A stretch of DNA of 41,773 nt. Origin: Candidatus Nomurabacteria bacterium. Its GTDB lineage: Bacteria; Patescibacteriota; Minisyncoccia; Phycocordibacterales; UBA9973. This document shows, in pieces, positions 1 through 9,475 of the stretch. The notes under the pieces were generated by a model, which saw only the letters and a program-made list of their open reading frames with translations, had not been told where the DNA came from and ran no database searches. How positions within the stretch are numbered: position 1 is the first letter of the stretch; every line of letters starts with the position of its first letter. The translations under genes and the position numbers were made by a program. Where the stretch lies: assembly GCA_943359365.1 (NCBI GenBank), contig CALRHG010000003.1:1-41773 (forward strand). Direction: 5' to 3'.

Positions 1-65
1 GCAAACCTCTTTTCTTAGTATTAAATGAACCGCAATTCGGACACTTTTTGTGTTTTTTTAGTCAT
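1..65 (-). pseudogene. 5' fragment of a transposase-like zinc-ribbon protein, frameshifted
   Basis: On the minus strand an ATG at 65 opens a frame that stops after 14 codons. If one base is dropped from the run of seven A (53-59 on plus), the reading continues as MTKKHKKCPNCGSFNTKKRG and runs off the window edge. A basic start followed by CPNCGS and NTK is typical of the N-terminal zinc ribbon of insertion-sequence transposases, but the catalytic part lies outside the window and the family cannot be named. The frame change could be decay, slippage on the A run, or a sequencing error. Confidence 0.35.
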
Positions 66-235
66 GGTAGCTAAAATTTAGCACTTCTAGCTATATACAG
101 CAATGATGAAATGGTCAAAACAGGCCGTTGTTTTTGTACCTTATGCCAATTATTGTTAGAATTATCGGCGCACTGAAACCTTTTCGATTATTTTTCATGT
201 TATAACTATACAACTTAAGCAACTATATGTACAGC
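66..235. other. intergenic gap with one candidate promoter
   Basis: No open reading frame of note. The only signal I can support is the -10 box at 75-83 reading towards the fragment at the window edge. The 3' end of the SMC-like gene follows at 236. Confidence 0.4.
75..83 (-). promoter_or_regulatory. extended -10 (TGCTAAATT) for the window-edge gene
   Basis: TGC followed by TAAATT on the minus strand, nine bases before the ATG at 65. It matches the leaderless layout seen at many genes in this window, which favours the ATG at 65 as a real start. Confidence 0.35.
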
Positions 236-2380
236 TTACTTCGCAATCTGGGCAGCTTCGTCGAATTTAACAGAGAGGAGTTTGGAGGCGCCGTTACTGC
301 CTATGGTTACTCCGTAGAGCACGCCGGCGCGGGACATGGTCTCGCGGTTGTGGGTGACGACGACGAGCTGGGAATGCTTGGAAAGTTTTTCCAGCATGTC
401 GCCGTATTTGCGTGAATTTGATTCGTCGAGCGCAGCGTCTGTCTCGTCGAGCACCAGAAACGGCGGCGGGTTGACTTGAGACATGGCAAACAGGAGCGCG
501 ATAGATGTGAGCGAGCGCTCGCCGCCGGAGAGCGCATGCAATTCTTTGACTTTTTTATGCGGAAGTGAGACATTTATTTCTATACCCTGCTCAAAAGCAA
601 TTTCCTTCGTCTCGCCATAGCCTTCGGCGGAGGCGGATTCGTCGAGTCCTTCCAACTCTTCATCTCTTCTTCGCTTCTTACTTTCAACCACGATACTCAA
701 AGTTCCAGTTCCCCCGCCAAACATCAGCGCGAAAAATTCCTGGAATTCTTTATTTATTTTTTTCACGCCTTCCTTAAACTCTATGTCTATTTTTTCTTTC
801 AAGTCCGCGATGAGTTTCTGTAAAGCTTCCATGCTCTTGGCTAGGTCTTCCATTTCTTTCATGAGAAATGCGTCCCGCTCTGAAACTTCTTTGAATTCTT
901 TCATTACCTCTGCACCATTACCCATGCCCGCGTCTTCCAATTTTATCTTCAAGCGCTCAATTTTTCTTTTTTGTTCTTCCGGATTATTTTCTGTATTCCC
1001 TTCCATTTGGTAGTTCTTGTAAGACAATATCTCTTGCCCGATTAGCGCCACGCCTTCTTTGATTTCATTATGGAACGCTTCTTCTCTACTTTTCAAATTA
1101 TTTTCCTTTATACGCACCATCTCCAAAGCAGAAGAAAGCTCCTGCTGCTTGACCTTATGGCTGAATTTCTCTCGCTCCAAGTCGCGCAGGGCTTCCATCT
1201 GCGTATTTATTGCCTTTTTTAGCTCTTCTATCTGATTCGCCAAATCTTTTTCCTTGTTTTGAAAGTCCGCTACTTGCGCCAAAATGCCCGCTTGTGAATT
1301 TTTCAATTCCAGCAATTCTTGCTCGTTATGCTTCTGACTCTCGATCTGTTCTTGGCTCGTATCCCCAAGTTCTTTTCCGCAAGTCGGGCATCTGCCGGAA
1401 ATTTTGACCCTGTTTTGTTTCGCTTCGATCATCCCCTCAATTCGGCCTAGTTTTCGCTCTAGATCCCCTTTCGTGCCACGAATTTCGTTTAACTGCTGTT
1501 CAACTGCTTTCAGCTCTTCAATTTTTTTGTTTCCTTTGCCTGAATTAGCATCTTCAGTGTCAGAAATTTTCGCGGTTACGCTTTTTAACTCTTCAGAAAT
1601 TTTGTGTTTTTCTTTAGATAAATTCTTTTTTTCATTCTCTAAATAGATACTTTCCTTTTTTAAGTACTCTCGGTAAAGTGTCGCCAATTCCATTTGCATT
1701 TCTTTAGCTTTTTCAAATTTCTCTACCTGTTTCTTGAGAAAATTAAGATGTGGCGCATTTTCTCGGCGGAGCATCGTCACCTCTTTCATATTTTCCTCCG
1801 TACGCTCCAGCTTCCTCGTGCTGTCTTTTATTTTGTACTGATAAATTTTTAATCCCAGCGCGTCTTCCACCATTTCCTTTCTGTCTTTTGGATTGGCATT
1901 CAAAATCCTGTCCGCCTCGCCCTGCGAAATAATATGGTGCCCCGAGGAGCCGATATTGACCGATGCCAGAAGATTATGAATATCTCGGAGTCTAACATCC
2001 GTATTATTTAAACTATATTTATTTAATCCGTCCGAAAAAACTTCGCGGGAAATGCTGATTGCGTCATAATTTAAATTTATATTTTCGCCTCCGTCGTTTT
2101 CCAGCTTGAAAATTTTGTCGGCATTATTGAAATGAATCGTGACGCTCGCGCGCGAGCCCTTGGGTAAATTCTTTGATCCTTTAAAAATCATGTCTGAACC
2201 GGATTTTCCACGCATAGATTTCATCGACTGCTCGCCCAAGACGTACCGAAAAGCTTCTACCACATTGGATTTGCCGGAGCCGTTCGGGCCCACCACGCAA
2301 ACGATGGGGCTCTCAAACTCCAAAACAGTCTTTTGAGCAAAAGACTTAAAGCCGTTTAATTCCAATGTTTTCAGCCGCAT
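236..2380 (-). CDS. smc: short SMC-like ATPase with a Rad50-type zinc hook
   Basis: A 714-residue SMC/Rad50-class ABC ATPase, expected to bind or organise chromosomal DNA. Seen: Walker A GPNGSGKSN at 31-39, long charged heptad-rich coiled coil about 180-545, ABC signature LSGGERS at 617-623, Walker B FLVLDETDAALDE at 641-653, and a VTHN switch at 675-678. The N-terminal MRLKTLELNGFKSFA and the DETDAALD box are SMC-like. Canonical bacterial SMC is about 1,150-1,200 residues with a globular hinge. Here the coils are short and the middle instead carries GRCPTCGKELG (cysteines 331 and 334), the CxxC of a Rad50 zinc hook. Two monomers would therefore join through a shared zinc. It has its own near-leaderless promoter. 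Whether ScpA/ScpB partners exist cannot be seen here; function as the main SMC or as a repair protein is open. Confidence 0.85.
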   Translation of the reverse strand: MRLKTLELNGFKSFAQKTVLEFESPIVCVVGPNGSGKSNVVEAFRYVLGEQSMKSMRGKSGSDMIFKGSKNLPKGSRASVTIHFNNADKIFKLENDGGENINLNYDAISISREVFSDGLNKYSLNNTDVRLRDIHNLLASVNIGSSGHHIISQGEADRILNANPKDRKEMVEDALGLKIYQYKIKDSTRKLERTEENMKEVTMLRRENAPHLNFLKKQVEKFEKAKEMQMELATLYREYLKKESIYLENEKKNLSKEKHKISEELKSVTAKISDTEDANSGKGNKKIEELKAVEQQLNEIRGTKGDLERKLGRIEGMIEAKQNRVKISGRCPTCGKELGDTSQEQIESQKHNEQELLELKNSQAGILAQVADFQNKEKDLANQIEELKKAINTQMEALRDLEREKFSHKVKQQELSSALEMVRIKENNLKSREEAFHNEIKEGVALIGQEILSYKNYQMEGNTENNPEEQKRKIERLKIKLEDAGMGNGAEVMKEFKEVSERDAFLMKEMEDLAKSMEALQKLIADLKEKIDIEFKEGVKKINKEFQEFFALMFGGGTGTLSIVVESKKRRRDEELEGLDESASAEGYGETKEIAFEQGIEINVSLPHKKVKELHALSGGERSLTSIALLFAMSQVNPPPFLVLDETDAALDESNSRKYGDMLEKLSKHSQLVVVTHNRETMSRAGVLYGVTIGSNGASKLLSVKFDEAAQIAK

Positions 2381-2388
2381 ACCGAACT

Positions 2389-2397
2389 ATTATAGCA
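2389..2397 (-). promoter_or_regulatory. extended -10 (TGCTATAAT) of the SMC-like gene
   Basis: Perfect TATAAT preceded by TGC on the minus strand. The box ends eight bases before the ATG at 2380, so the predicted transcript begins at or within a base or two of the start codon. Confidence 0.65.
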
Positions 2398-2421
2398 GTA
2401 AATTAAAAGCAAAAATAGTGA

Positions 2422-3117
2422 CTAGTCCAGCCAATTTTTGGCTTTGAGGGCGGCTAGGGCGGCGGATTGTTCGGCTTCTTGCTTGGACTGTCCTTTGCCT
2501 TCGGCTATCAGGCTCGGCCCGAAATAAATACCAACAGTAAAATTTTTGTCGTGGTCGGGACCGGATTCTTTCAGAACTTTGTAGGCGGGCGTAAAGTTGA
2601 CGAACTCCTGCGCTTTTTCCTGCACTAAAGATTTAGCGTCGCGCCATAATTTTTTGGAAACTATTTCTTCCGTTTTTGGAAGCAAATTTTTGTGTATAAA
2701 TTTTTCCGCCGCTTCTATGCCTTGATCAAGAAAAAGTGCGCCGACGTATGCTTCGTATGTATTCGCTAAAATATACTGCCTAGCCTTGCCGTTGTCTTTT
2801 GCCTCGCCTTTGGATAAAAGCAGGTAATCATTCATGCCAATCTTGGTCGCAACTTCGGAAATAATCACTGCATTCACGAGAGCTGAGCGCAACGCAGTTA
2901 ATTCCCCTTCCGTATAAGTCGGATATTTTTTATATAAAAAGTCGGTGACGATAAGCTCCAGCACCGCGTCGCCCAAGAATTCTAGACGTTCGTTGTGCGA
3001 CAATTTAGTCGTGGGATTTTCATTTATATAGGAACGATGAATAAAAGCCTGCTCTAAAAGGCTTTTATCTTTAAAGATTATTTTTGTTTTTTTCTCGAAG
3101 TTTGAAAAATTTATCAT
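2422..3117 (-). CDS. rnc: ribonuclease III
   Basis: Double-strand-specific endoribonuclease of 231 residues, acting in rRNA processing and mRNA decay. The signature HNERLEFLGDAVLEL lies at 41-55 and supplies the first acidic set (Glu and Asp of ERLEFLGD). The second catalytic segment reads ILANTYEAYVGALFLD (116-131): the glutamate is present (122) but the residue aligned with E. coli Asp114 is Asn119. The C-terminal quarter, about 155-230, is a double-stranded RNA-binding domain ending in the usual Ala/Lys-rich helix (QSKQEAEQSAALAAL). It lies nine bases downstream of the NusB-Nudix gene, so it is probably the last or next-to-last gene of the rpmF-nusB-rnc operon. Confidence 0.93.
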   Translation of the reverse strand: MINFSNFEKKTKIIFKDKSLLEQAFIHRSYINENPTTKLSHNERLEFLGDAVLELIVTDFLYKKYPTYTEGELTALRSALVNAVIISEVATKIGMNDYLLLSKGEAKDNGKARQYILANTYEAYVGALFLDQGIEAAEKFIHKNLLPKTEEIVSKKLWRDAKSLVQEKAQEFVNFTPAYKVLKESGPDHDKNFTVGIYFGPSLIAEGKGQSKQEAEQSAALAALKAKNWLD

Positions 3118-3126
3118 ATATTTACT

Positions 3127-4074
3127 TTATAACTTTTTACTACTAGTTATTTCTACAGCTTTGGCAATCAGCGGAATAATGTCGTTATAAATTCGGAGCT
3201 CTGGAACCTCTGCCATCTCAAACCATCGCGCCCCGTCGAGCCCGCCGGACTTTTCGAGCTCTAGCTCTTTATACTCGCTATGGGCTAAAAAGTAAATCAC
3301 TTTCTTTAAACTCTTGTCCTTTTCCGGATGCGTCGCGACATATTCATTTGTTCCGAGTTGCTCTTCTATCTTTACATCAAGTCCGATTTCTTTTTTGAGC
3401 GCCTTCACTGTGCCTTCTTTGAGATCGCCTCCCGCTTCAATCTTTCCTTTTGAAAGGGTCCAATAACCAAAAACATCGTGCACGAAAGCAAATAGAATAT
3501 TGTTATCTTTTTTTGCATAAACTAGCGCCCCGCCCAGATTTTCCACCGGCAATTTTGAAATATCCACCGGCTCCTTGGGTTCTTTTGGATTGATAGAATT
3601 TTTCTTTTTTTCTGTTGTTTTTTGGTGTTCTTTATCCGGCTCACCAATCTCTTTATATACCGCCCCCAGCACACCGTTCACGAACTTGCCGGAATTTTCC
3701 CCGCCGAAGGTTTTCGCGAGCTCAATCGCTTCATTTATCGCCACTTTCGGAGGGACTTGCGAACGGTCGCCGAAAAGGAGCTCAGTGAGCCCGATGCGTA
3801 AAATATTTCTGTCTACGATGGAAATCTTATCTATCGGCCAGTCAGGTGCCGCTTTTTCTATAATTTTATCAATCGTAGAGTGTTTCTTCAAAACATCACC
3901 CAAAAGTTTCAGCACAAAATTATCGTCCTCGAGTCCGGGGGCGAATTCTTTTAAATTTCTGTCGAGAACTTTTTTAAGATTTTCATCTATTGTCGTGCTC
4001 TTTTTAGTAGGTGAGAAATCCCACTCAAAAAGCGTCTGGAGCACTATTGATCTTGAAAGGTGCCTGTTAGCCAT
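3127..4074 (-). CDS. nusB: NusB antitermination factor fused to a degenerate Nudix domain
   Basis: Residues 1-143 are NusB, the rRNA antitermination and rRNA-maturation factor that works with NusE: HLSRSIVLQTLFEWDF at the start and the family block AINEAIELAKTFGGENSGKF (112-131) followed by VNGVLGAVYKEI. A lysine-rich linker (145-175) leads to a Nudix fold (about 178-305). Its Nudix box (210-232) is badly worn: the first Glu is Gly, the usual Arg-Glu pair is Lys-Ala, and only one Glu of the metal-binding REUxEE core remains. Hydrolase activity is therefore doubtful. The start at 4074 (MANRHLSRS) is preferred over a TTG at 4095 that abuts the rpmF stop, because NusB homology begins at HLSRS. 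Typical NusB is about 140 residues. Confidence 0.85.
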   Translation of the reverse strand: MANRHLSRSIVLQTLFEWDFSPTKKSTTIDENLKKVLDRNLKEFAPGLEDDNFVLKLLGDVLKKHSTIDKIIEKAAPDWPIDKISIVDRNILRIGLTELLFGDRSQVPPKVAINEAIELAKTFGGENSGKFVNGVLGAVYKEIGEPDKEHQKTTEKKKNSINPKEPKEPVDISKLPVENLGGALVYAKKDNNILFAFVHDVFGYWTLSKGKIEAGGDLKEGTVKALKKEIGLDVKIEEQLGTNEYVATHPEKDKSLKKVIYFLAHSEYKELELEKSGGLDGARWFEMAEVPELRIYNDIIPLIAKAVEITSSKKL

Positions 4075-4096
4075 AAAACTAATATAAAATTGCAAA

Positions 4097-4327
4097 TTAC
4101 TTCTTCTCTTCCGCTTTCTTTGCCTTTGCTTTCTTTTGTTTCTTTTCGGTCTTTTTGACTAGGTCAAGGACTTTATTGCCTCGGTAAAAACCGCAGGCGG
4201 AGCAGACTGTGTGGCGTCTTTTCAGGGCTTTGCAATTTTCGCACTTTGAAAAACTCGTACTCGCCAAAGCGTGGTGAGAACGGCGGTTTCCTGTATGCGA
4301 TCTTGTGCTTCTCATTCGTACTACCAT
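4097..4327 (-). CDS. rpmF: 50S ribosomal protein L32
   Basis: A 76-residue large-subunit ribosomal protein. The N-terminal RSTRSHTGNRRSHHALA matches the L32 start, and two CxxC pairs (CENC and CSAC) form the zinc ribbon of the zinc-binding L32 form. The tail after residue 58 is almost pure Lys/Ala/Glu, longer than in most bacteria. The gene heads the rpmF-nusB-rnc operon, with a TATAAA box six bases before the ATG. It is divergent from thrS. Confidence 0.9.
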   Translation of the reverse strand: MVVRMRSTRSHTGNRRSHHALASTSFSKCENCKALKRRHTVCSACGFYRGNKVLDLVKKTEKKQKKAKAKKAEEKK

Positions 4328-4333
4328 AGTGTT

Positions 4334-4339
4334 TTTATA
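4334..4339 (-). promoter_or_regulatory. -10 box (TATAAA) of rpmF
   Basis: TATAAA on minus, six bases before the ATG at 4327. It is preceded by TAG rather than TGN. The short gap predicts a leaderless rpmF mRNA. Confidence 0.5.
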
Positions 4340-4384
4340 CTAGCATATTAAAGCCGAAAAGCAATTTTTAAATAAAAAATAGTA

Positions 4385-4393
4385 TGTTATGAT
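4385..4393 (+). promoter_or_regulatory. extended -10 (TGTTATGAT) of thrS
   Basis: TGT plus TATGAT ends seven bases before the ATG at 4401. The alternative upstream ATG at 4389 lies inside this box, which is why 4401 is taken as the start. Confidence 0.5.
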
Positions 4394-4400
4394 ACAAAAC

Positions 4401-6149
4401 ATGGAAAAAGCGGATAAATTGAGCAATATTAGGCATACATTAGCGCACCTATTAGCAGCTTCAGTTCGCGAGCTTTATCCGGGTGCGCAGAATGCCATAG
4501 GCCCCGCAGTAGACGACGGCTTTTATCAAGATTTTGGTTTGCCTAGCCCTATCTCCCTAGAAAATCTGCCAAAAATAGAAAAGAAGATGCGGGAACTTTT
4601 GAAGACATGGAAAGAATTTGAGAAAAAAGATGTTACTCCAGAAGAAGCGAAAAAAGAATTTGCGTGGAATCCTTACAAAGTTGAACTAATCGAAGAATTC
4701 GCCAAAGAAGGCAAAAATCTGACATTCTACACATCGGGCGGTTTCGTCGACCTTTGCAAAGGCGGACATTTAGAAAAACCAAACAAAGAACTGCCTGCTG
4801 ATGCTTTCAAGCTCGACCGTGTAGCCGGAGCCTACTGGCGCGGAGATGAGAAAAACAAAATGCTCACTCGCATTTACGGACTGGCATTTGAAACAAAGGA
4901 AGAGCTAGAAAAACATATTAATCAGCGTGAAGAAGCAAAAAAAAGAGACCACAGAAAAATTGGGCGTGAATTGGACTTGTTTGTTTTTTCAGAACTAGTC
5001 GGCGTAGGCATGCCGCTTTTTACGCCGAAAGGAAATGTTGTGAGAGAGCAAATAATCGGTTTTTCCCGTGAATTAAATAATGAACTTGGTTTCGGCGAAG
5101 TGCATACTCCAAACATAAACAAGGGAGAATTATTTAAAATTTCGGGACATTATGAAAAATACAAAGAAGATATGCTCTCCGTCAGTTCTCAATATGTATC
5201 TGATGAAATGTTTTTGAAGCCAATGAACTGTCCTCAGCACACTCAAATTTTCGCTTCACAGCCGAGAAGTTACCGAGATTTGCCGATTCGATATTCAGAT
5301 TTTGCCGTACTATATAGAGACGAAAGGCCTGGAGAAATGTCGGGCTTGACAAGGCTTCGTTCTTTTTCGCAAGACGACGGACATACATTTTGCCGCGAGG
5401 ATCAGATAAAAGAAGAAATAAGCAGCATATTGTCTGCCGTACAGAAAGCGCTTAAAACATACAAAATCGATTATTGGATGCGTTTGTCTCTACGCGACCC
5501 GAATAAAAAAGAAAAATATCTGGGAGATGACAGCGTTTGGGAAAAATCTCAGGCAATCATGAGAGAATTGCTCAAAGAAAAAAATATTAAAAACAAAGAA
5601 GCAGAAGGTGAAGCTGCATTTTACGGGCCGAAAATAGATATTATGGCTGTGGACGCCATCGGCCGCGAATGGCAGATATCGACAGTTCAACTCGACTTCA
5701 ATCAGCCTTCACGCTTCAAATTGGAATACACTGCCGATGATGGAACAAAAAAAACTCCCGTCATGATACACCGCGCGCTTATCGGCTCTCCAGACAGGTT
5801 TCTAGGAATCTTGATAGAGCACTACGCTGGAGCTTTCCCTCTCTGGCTCGCTCCGGTGCAGGTGAAAATTATTCCTGTGCGCGAAAACCACAACGAATAC
5901 GCGAAAGGAATTTTTGAATTCCTGAAAGAAAATAATGTTCGGGCAGAATTTGATGACAAAGACGGAAACCTTGGCGGAAAAGTCCGTGATGCGAAAAATA
6001 ATAAAATCCCCTACTGGATAGTCATCGGCGACAAAGAAATAGAAGTCAAAAAAGTTACCCTAGAATCCCGCGACTCCGGCAACCTCGGGCAAATTTCGAA
6101 AGAAGATTTGATTGCAAAACTTTTAGAAGAAATAAAAAACAAGAAATAA
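4401..6149 (+). CDS. thrS: threonine-tRNA ligase lacking the TGS domain
   Basis: Charges tRNA-Thr. The 582-residue protein begins directly with the editing domain (HTLAHLLAASV, with CKGGH further on supplying the Cys-His of the editing site). The usual 60-residue N-terminal TGS domain is missing. The class II catalytic core follows: MFLKPMNCPQH (zinc cysteine), motif 2 VLYRDERPGEMSGLTRLRSF, and motif 3 PVMIHRALIGSPDRFLGILI. The C-terminal part (APVQVKIIPV onward) is the anticodon-binding domain. TGS-less ThrRS occurs elsewhere in reduced genomes (family knowledge). The stop codon directly abuts the stop of the convergent Nudix gene, with no spacer. Confidence 0.95.
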   Translation: MEKADKLSNIRHTLAHLLAASVRELYPGAQNAIGPAVDDGFYQDFGLPSPISLENLPKIEKKMRELLKTWKEFEKKDVTPEEAKKEFAWNPYKVELIEEFAKEGKNLTFYTSGGFVDLCKGGHLEKPNKELPADAFKLDRVAGAYWRGDEKNKMLTRIYGLAFETKEELEKHINQREEAKKRDHRKIGRELDLFVFSELVGVGMPLFTPKGNVVREQIIGFSRELNNELGFGEVHTPNINKGELFKISGHYEKYKEDMLSVSSQYVSDEMFLKPMNCPQHTQIFASQPRSYRDLPIRYSDFAVLYRDERPGEMSGLTRLRSFSQDDGHTFCREDQIKEEISSILSAVQKALKTYKIDYWMRLSLRDPNKKEKYLGDDSVWEKSQAIMRELLKEKNIKNKEAEGEAAFYGPKIDIMAVDAIGREWQISTVQLDFNQPSRFKLEYTADDGTKKTPVMIHRALIGSPDRFLGILIEHYAGAFPLWLAPVQVKIIPVRENHNEYAKGIFEFLKENNVRAEFDDKDGNLGGKVRDAKNNKIPYWIVIGDKEIEVKKVTLESRDSGNLGQISKEDLIAKLLEEIKNKK

Positions 6150-6662
6150 TTATAGTAAATGGGGATGAAATTCTTTTACAACAAAGTGAAAAGCTTCTCC
6201 AAAATCTTTTGGGTGGTCTTTTAATTCTTTTTTGAGTTCGTCTACTGTAAAGTATCTGCAACTTTCTACTTCGTGATTCAATACTGGCTTTTCGTCGGAA
6301 AATACTTTATACATTATAAAATAATGATTCTCTTTCCTGCCGATAACTTCTCTGTTGTAAATTACTTTGCCCATAAATTCGTATTTGAAATCTTTCAGCC
6401 CAAGTTCTTCCAAGGTTTCTCTCTTTAAGGCATCAATATCATCTTCCCCGGCCGAAACATGCCCGCCCATAGGAGAAACATATTGCCCGGCATCTTGCCT
6501 GTCCGGCGCTTGTTTTACCAACAACCAGCGGTTTTTGCTATCAACAACTTGAGCTATTACGCACTTATGAAGCAAGCCTTCTGTGTGTGCATCTTTCTTT
6601 AAAGCAACTTTTATAAAATTACAATTTTCATCAACTATATCTACTTTTTCATCTATAGACAT
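6150..6662 (-). CDS. Nudix hydrolase
   Basis: A 170-residue Nudix-family pyrophosphohydrolase with an intact box: G67, E73, then RE at 81-82, EE at 85-86 and G88 (GGHVSAGEDDIDAL, RETLEELGL). The layout, with an HKCVIAQVV strand and a Q-x-Y-V-S-P segment before the box, resembles isopentenyl-diphosphate-isomerase-like or ADP-ribose-type members. The substrate cannot be told. It starts 17 bases after the gyrB stop and is probably cotranscribed with it. Unlike the Nudix domain fused to NusB in this window, all metal-binding glutamates are kept. Confidence 0.85.
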   Translation of the reverse strand: MSIDEKVDIVDENCNFIKVALKKDAHTEGLLHKCVIAQVVDSKNRWLLVKQAPDRQDAGQYVSPMGGHVSAGEDDIDALKRETLEELGLKDFKYEFMGKVIYNREVIGRKENHYFIMYKVFSDEKPVLNHEVESCRYFTVDELKKELKDHPKDFGEAFHFVVKEFHPHLL

Positions 6663-6679
6663 ATTGGATTTAATGCTTC

Positions 6680-8785
<2,106 letters not shown>

Positions 8786-8834
8786 TTACATTGGCTAGCG
8801 CAAAAACTCTCAAATATCCTTATTTTTGGCAACT

Positions 8835-8870
8835 AAAAAAGCCAGCGCAGTCCTTCCGGAGCAACGCTGG
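8835..8870 (-). terminator. rho-independent terminator of the attenuator-controlled unit
   Basis: On minus, CCAGCG (8870-8865) pairs with CGCTGG (8847-8842), with a smaller TCC/GGA pairing inside. The stem is followed by C and six T (8840-8835). It closes the transcription unit that starts at the 9628-9655 promoter. Confidence 0.7.
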
Positions 8871-8908
8871 TCTTTTCGATTCGAGCAGATAAGGTGCTCG
8901 CTCCTTCA

Positions 8909-9013
8909 TTAGAGCCCGTCTCGAGCATCCGTAAATGCGGAACTCTGGGAATGAGCTTTGTTGAACTTAGCGATGCGCTTGCGCGCATTTTGTAAGAACT
9001 TATTTGATTTCAT
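8909..9013 (-). CDS. possible 34-residue basic protein
   Basis: A small frame whose ATG (9013) lies inside the last codons of the upstream 107-residue gene (14-base overlap), an arrangement that suggests translational coupling. The product starts MKSNKFLQNARKRIAKFNKA and ends SSAFTDARDGL: a basic amphipathic first half and a polar tail, with no recognisable motif. The terminator follows about 40 bases later. It could be a small RNA-binding or membrane-active peptide, or a chance frame; only its position and the overlap favour it. Confidence 0.35.
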   Translation of the reverse strand: MKSNKFLQNARKRIAKFNKAHSQSSAFTDARDGL

Positions 9014-9323
9014 GATTTTCTTGCTCGATTTCCGCTGGCATCGACTCCTCTAGGCACTTCATAACACCCACATAAGCTTCATGGGTAATAAGGCATTGCC
9101 TAAATGCTTCCTCTAAAGCTTCGTTGACATTCGTCATGTTCTGCCCATCGAAGTCTTCTGACCCTTTGAATCTGACCTCTTTCTGATCCGCTAAAGAAAC
9201 ATGGACTCGGCCACTAGAGTACGAAATTTGAATCGTGGCTATGTGAAGTTCCTTTTTTGTAAGCAGCTCAATAATTTCCGGTTTTAACACACATTCCTCC
9301 ATTATTAGATTTTCAACGACCAT
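9000..9323 (-). CDS. unrecognised 107-residue protein under double attenuation
   Basis: I do not recognise this protein. It is soluble and acidic, with a predicted beta-rich centre (ELHIATIQISYSSGRVHVSL) followed by a helical C-terminal half containing two cysteines and a Glu-rich tail (EEAFRQCLITHEAYVGVMKC, then AEIEQENHEIK). No signal peptide or membrane segment is seen. The ATG at 9323 is chosen over a GTG at 9329 because GAGG lies seven bases before it, one of the few good Shine-Dalgarno sequences here. That site and the ATG are both inside a long hairpin (9321-9359). Upstream lie two Leu-rich leader peptides and a terminator; downstream a possible 34-residue frame. The heavy control suggests a product made only under amino-acid or translation stress, which is inference. 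Confidence 0.7.
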   Translation of the reverse strand: MVVENLIMEECVLKPEIIELLTKKELHIATIQISYSSGRVHVSLADQKEVRFKGSEDFDGQNMTNVNEALEEAFRQCLITHEAYVGVMKCLEESMPAEIEQENHEIK

Positions 9324-9359
9324 ATCCACACCTCGAACAATTCGAGGCTGGTGGATATG
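9321..9359 (-). promoter_or_regulatory. hairpin sequestering Shine-Dalgarno and start codon
   Basis: Read 5'-3' on minus: CATATCCAC, CAG, CCTCGAA, loop TTG, TTCGAGG, T, GTGGATATG. The outer arms pair over nine bases and the inner arms over seven, separated by a 3x1 internal loop. The right arm contains the GAGG ribosome site and the ATG of the 107-residue gene. The left part CAGCCTC (9350-9344) can instead pair with GAGGTTG (9402-9396) in the second leader ORF, which would release the right arm. Confidence 0.75.
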
Positions 9360-9362
9360 TTT

Positions 9363-9464
9363 CTAGTGTTTCTTGGAGACTACAAACGCATTCAGCAACC
9401 TCAAATTATTTTGGGTAAGGAGGAGGCCAAGGAGGTTATTAAATTTTAAGTTTATATTTTTCAT
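9363..9464 (-). CDS. second leader peptide, 33 residues, Leu-rich
   Basis: ATG at 9464 to TAG at 9363. The product begins MKNINLKFNNLLGLLLTQNN and continues LRLLNAFVVSKKH: nine leucines in 33, with CTC CTT GGC CTC CTC CTT packed together at codons 11-16. The stop codon is three bases from the foot of the sequestering hairpin, so a ribosome reaching the end would sit against it. Its base sequence round the CTC run resembles the first leader ORF, as if the two arose by duplication. No clear Shine-Dalgarno precedes the ATG. Confidence 0.5.
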   Translation of the reverse strand: MKNINLKFNNLLGLLLTQNNLRLLNAFVVSKKH

Positions 9465-9475
9465 GTTGTTTTTAA

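Noticed and set aside
8833-8988. A 51-codon minus-strand frame after the orphan gene (starts MRASASLSSTK)
   Set aside because: It overlaps the better-placed 34-codon frame, its stop codon falls in the terminator T run, it has no start signal, and its composition looks random.
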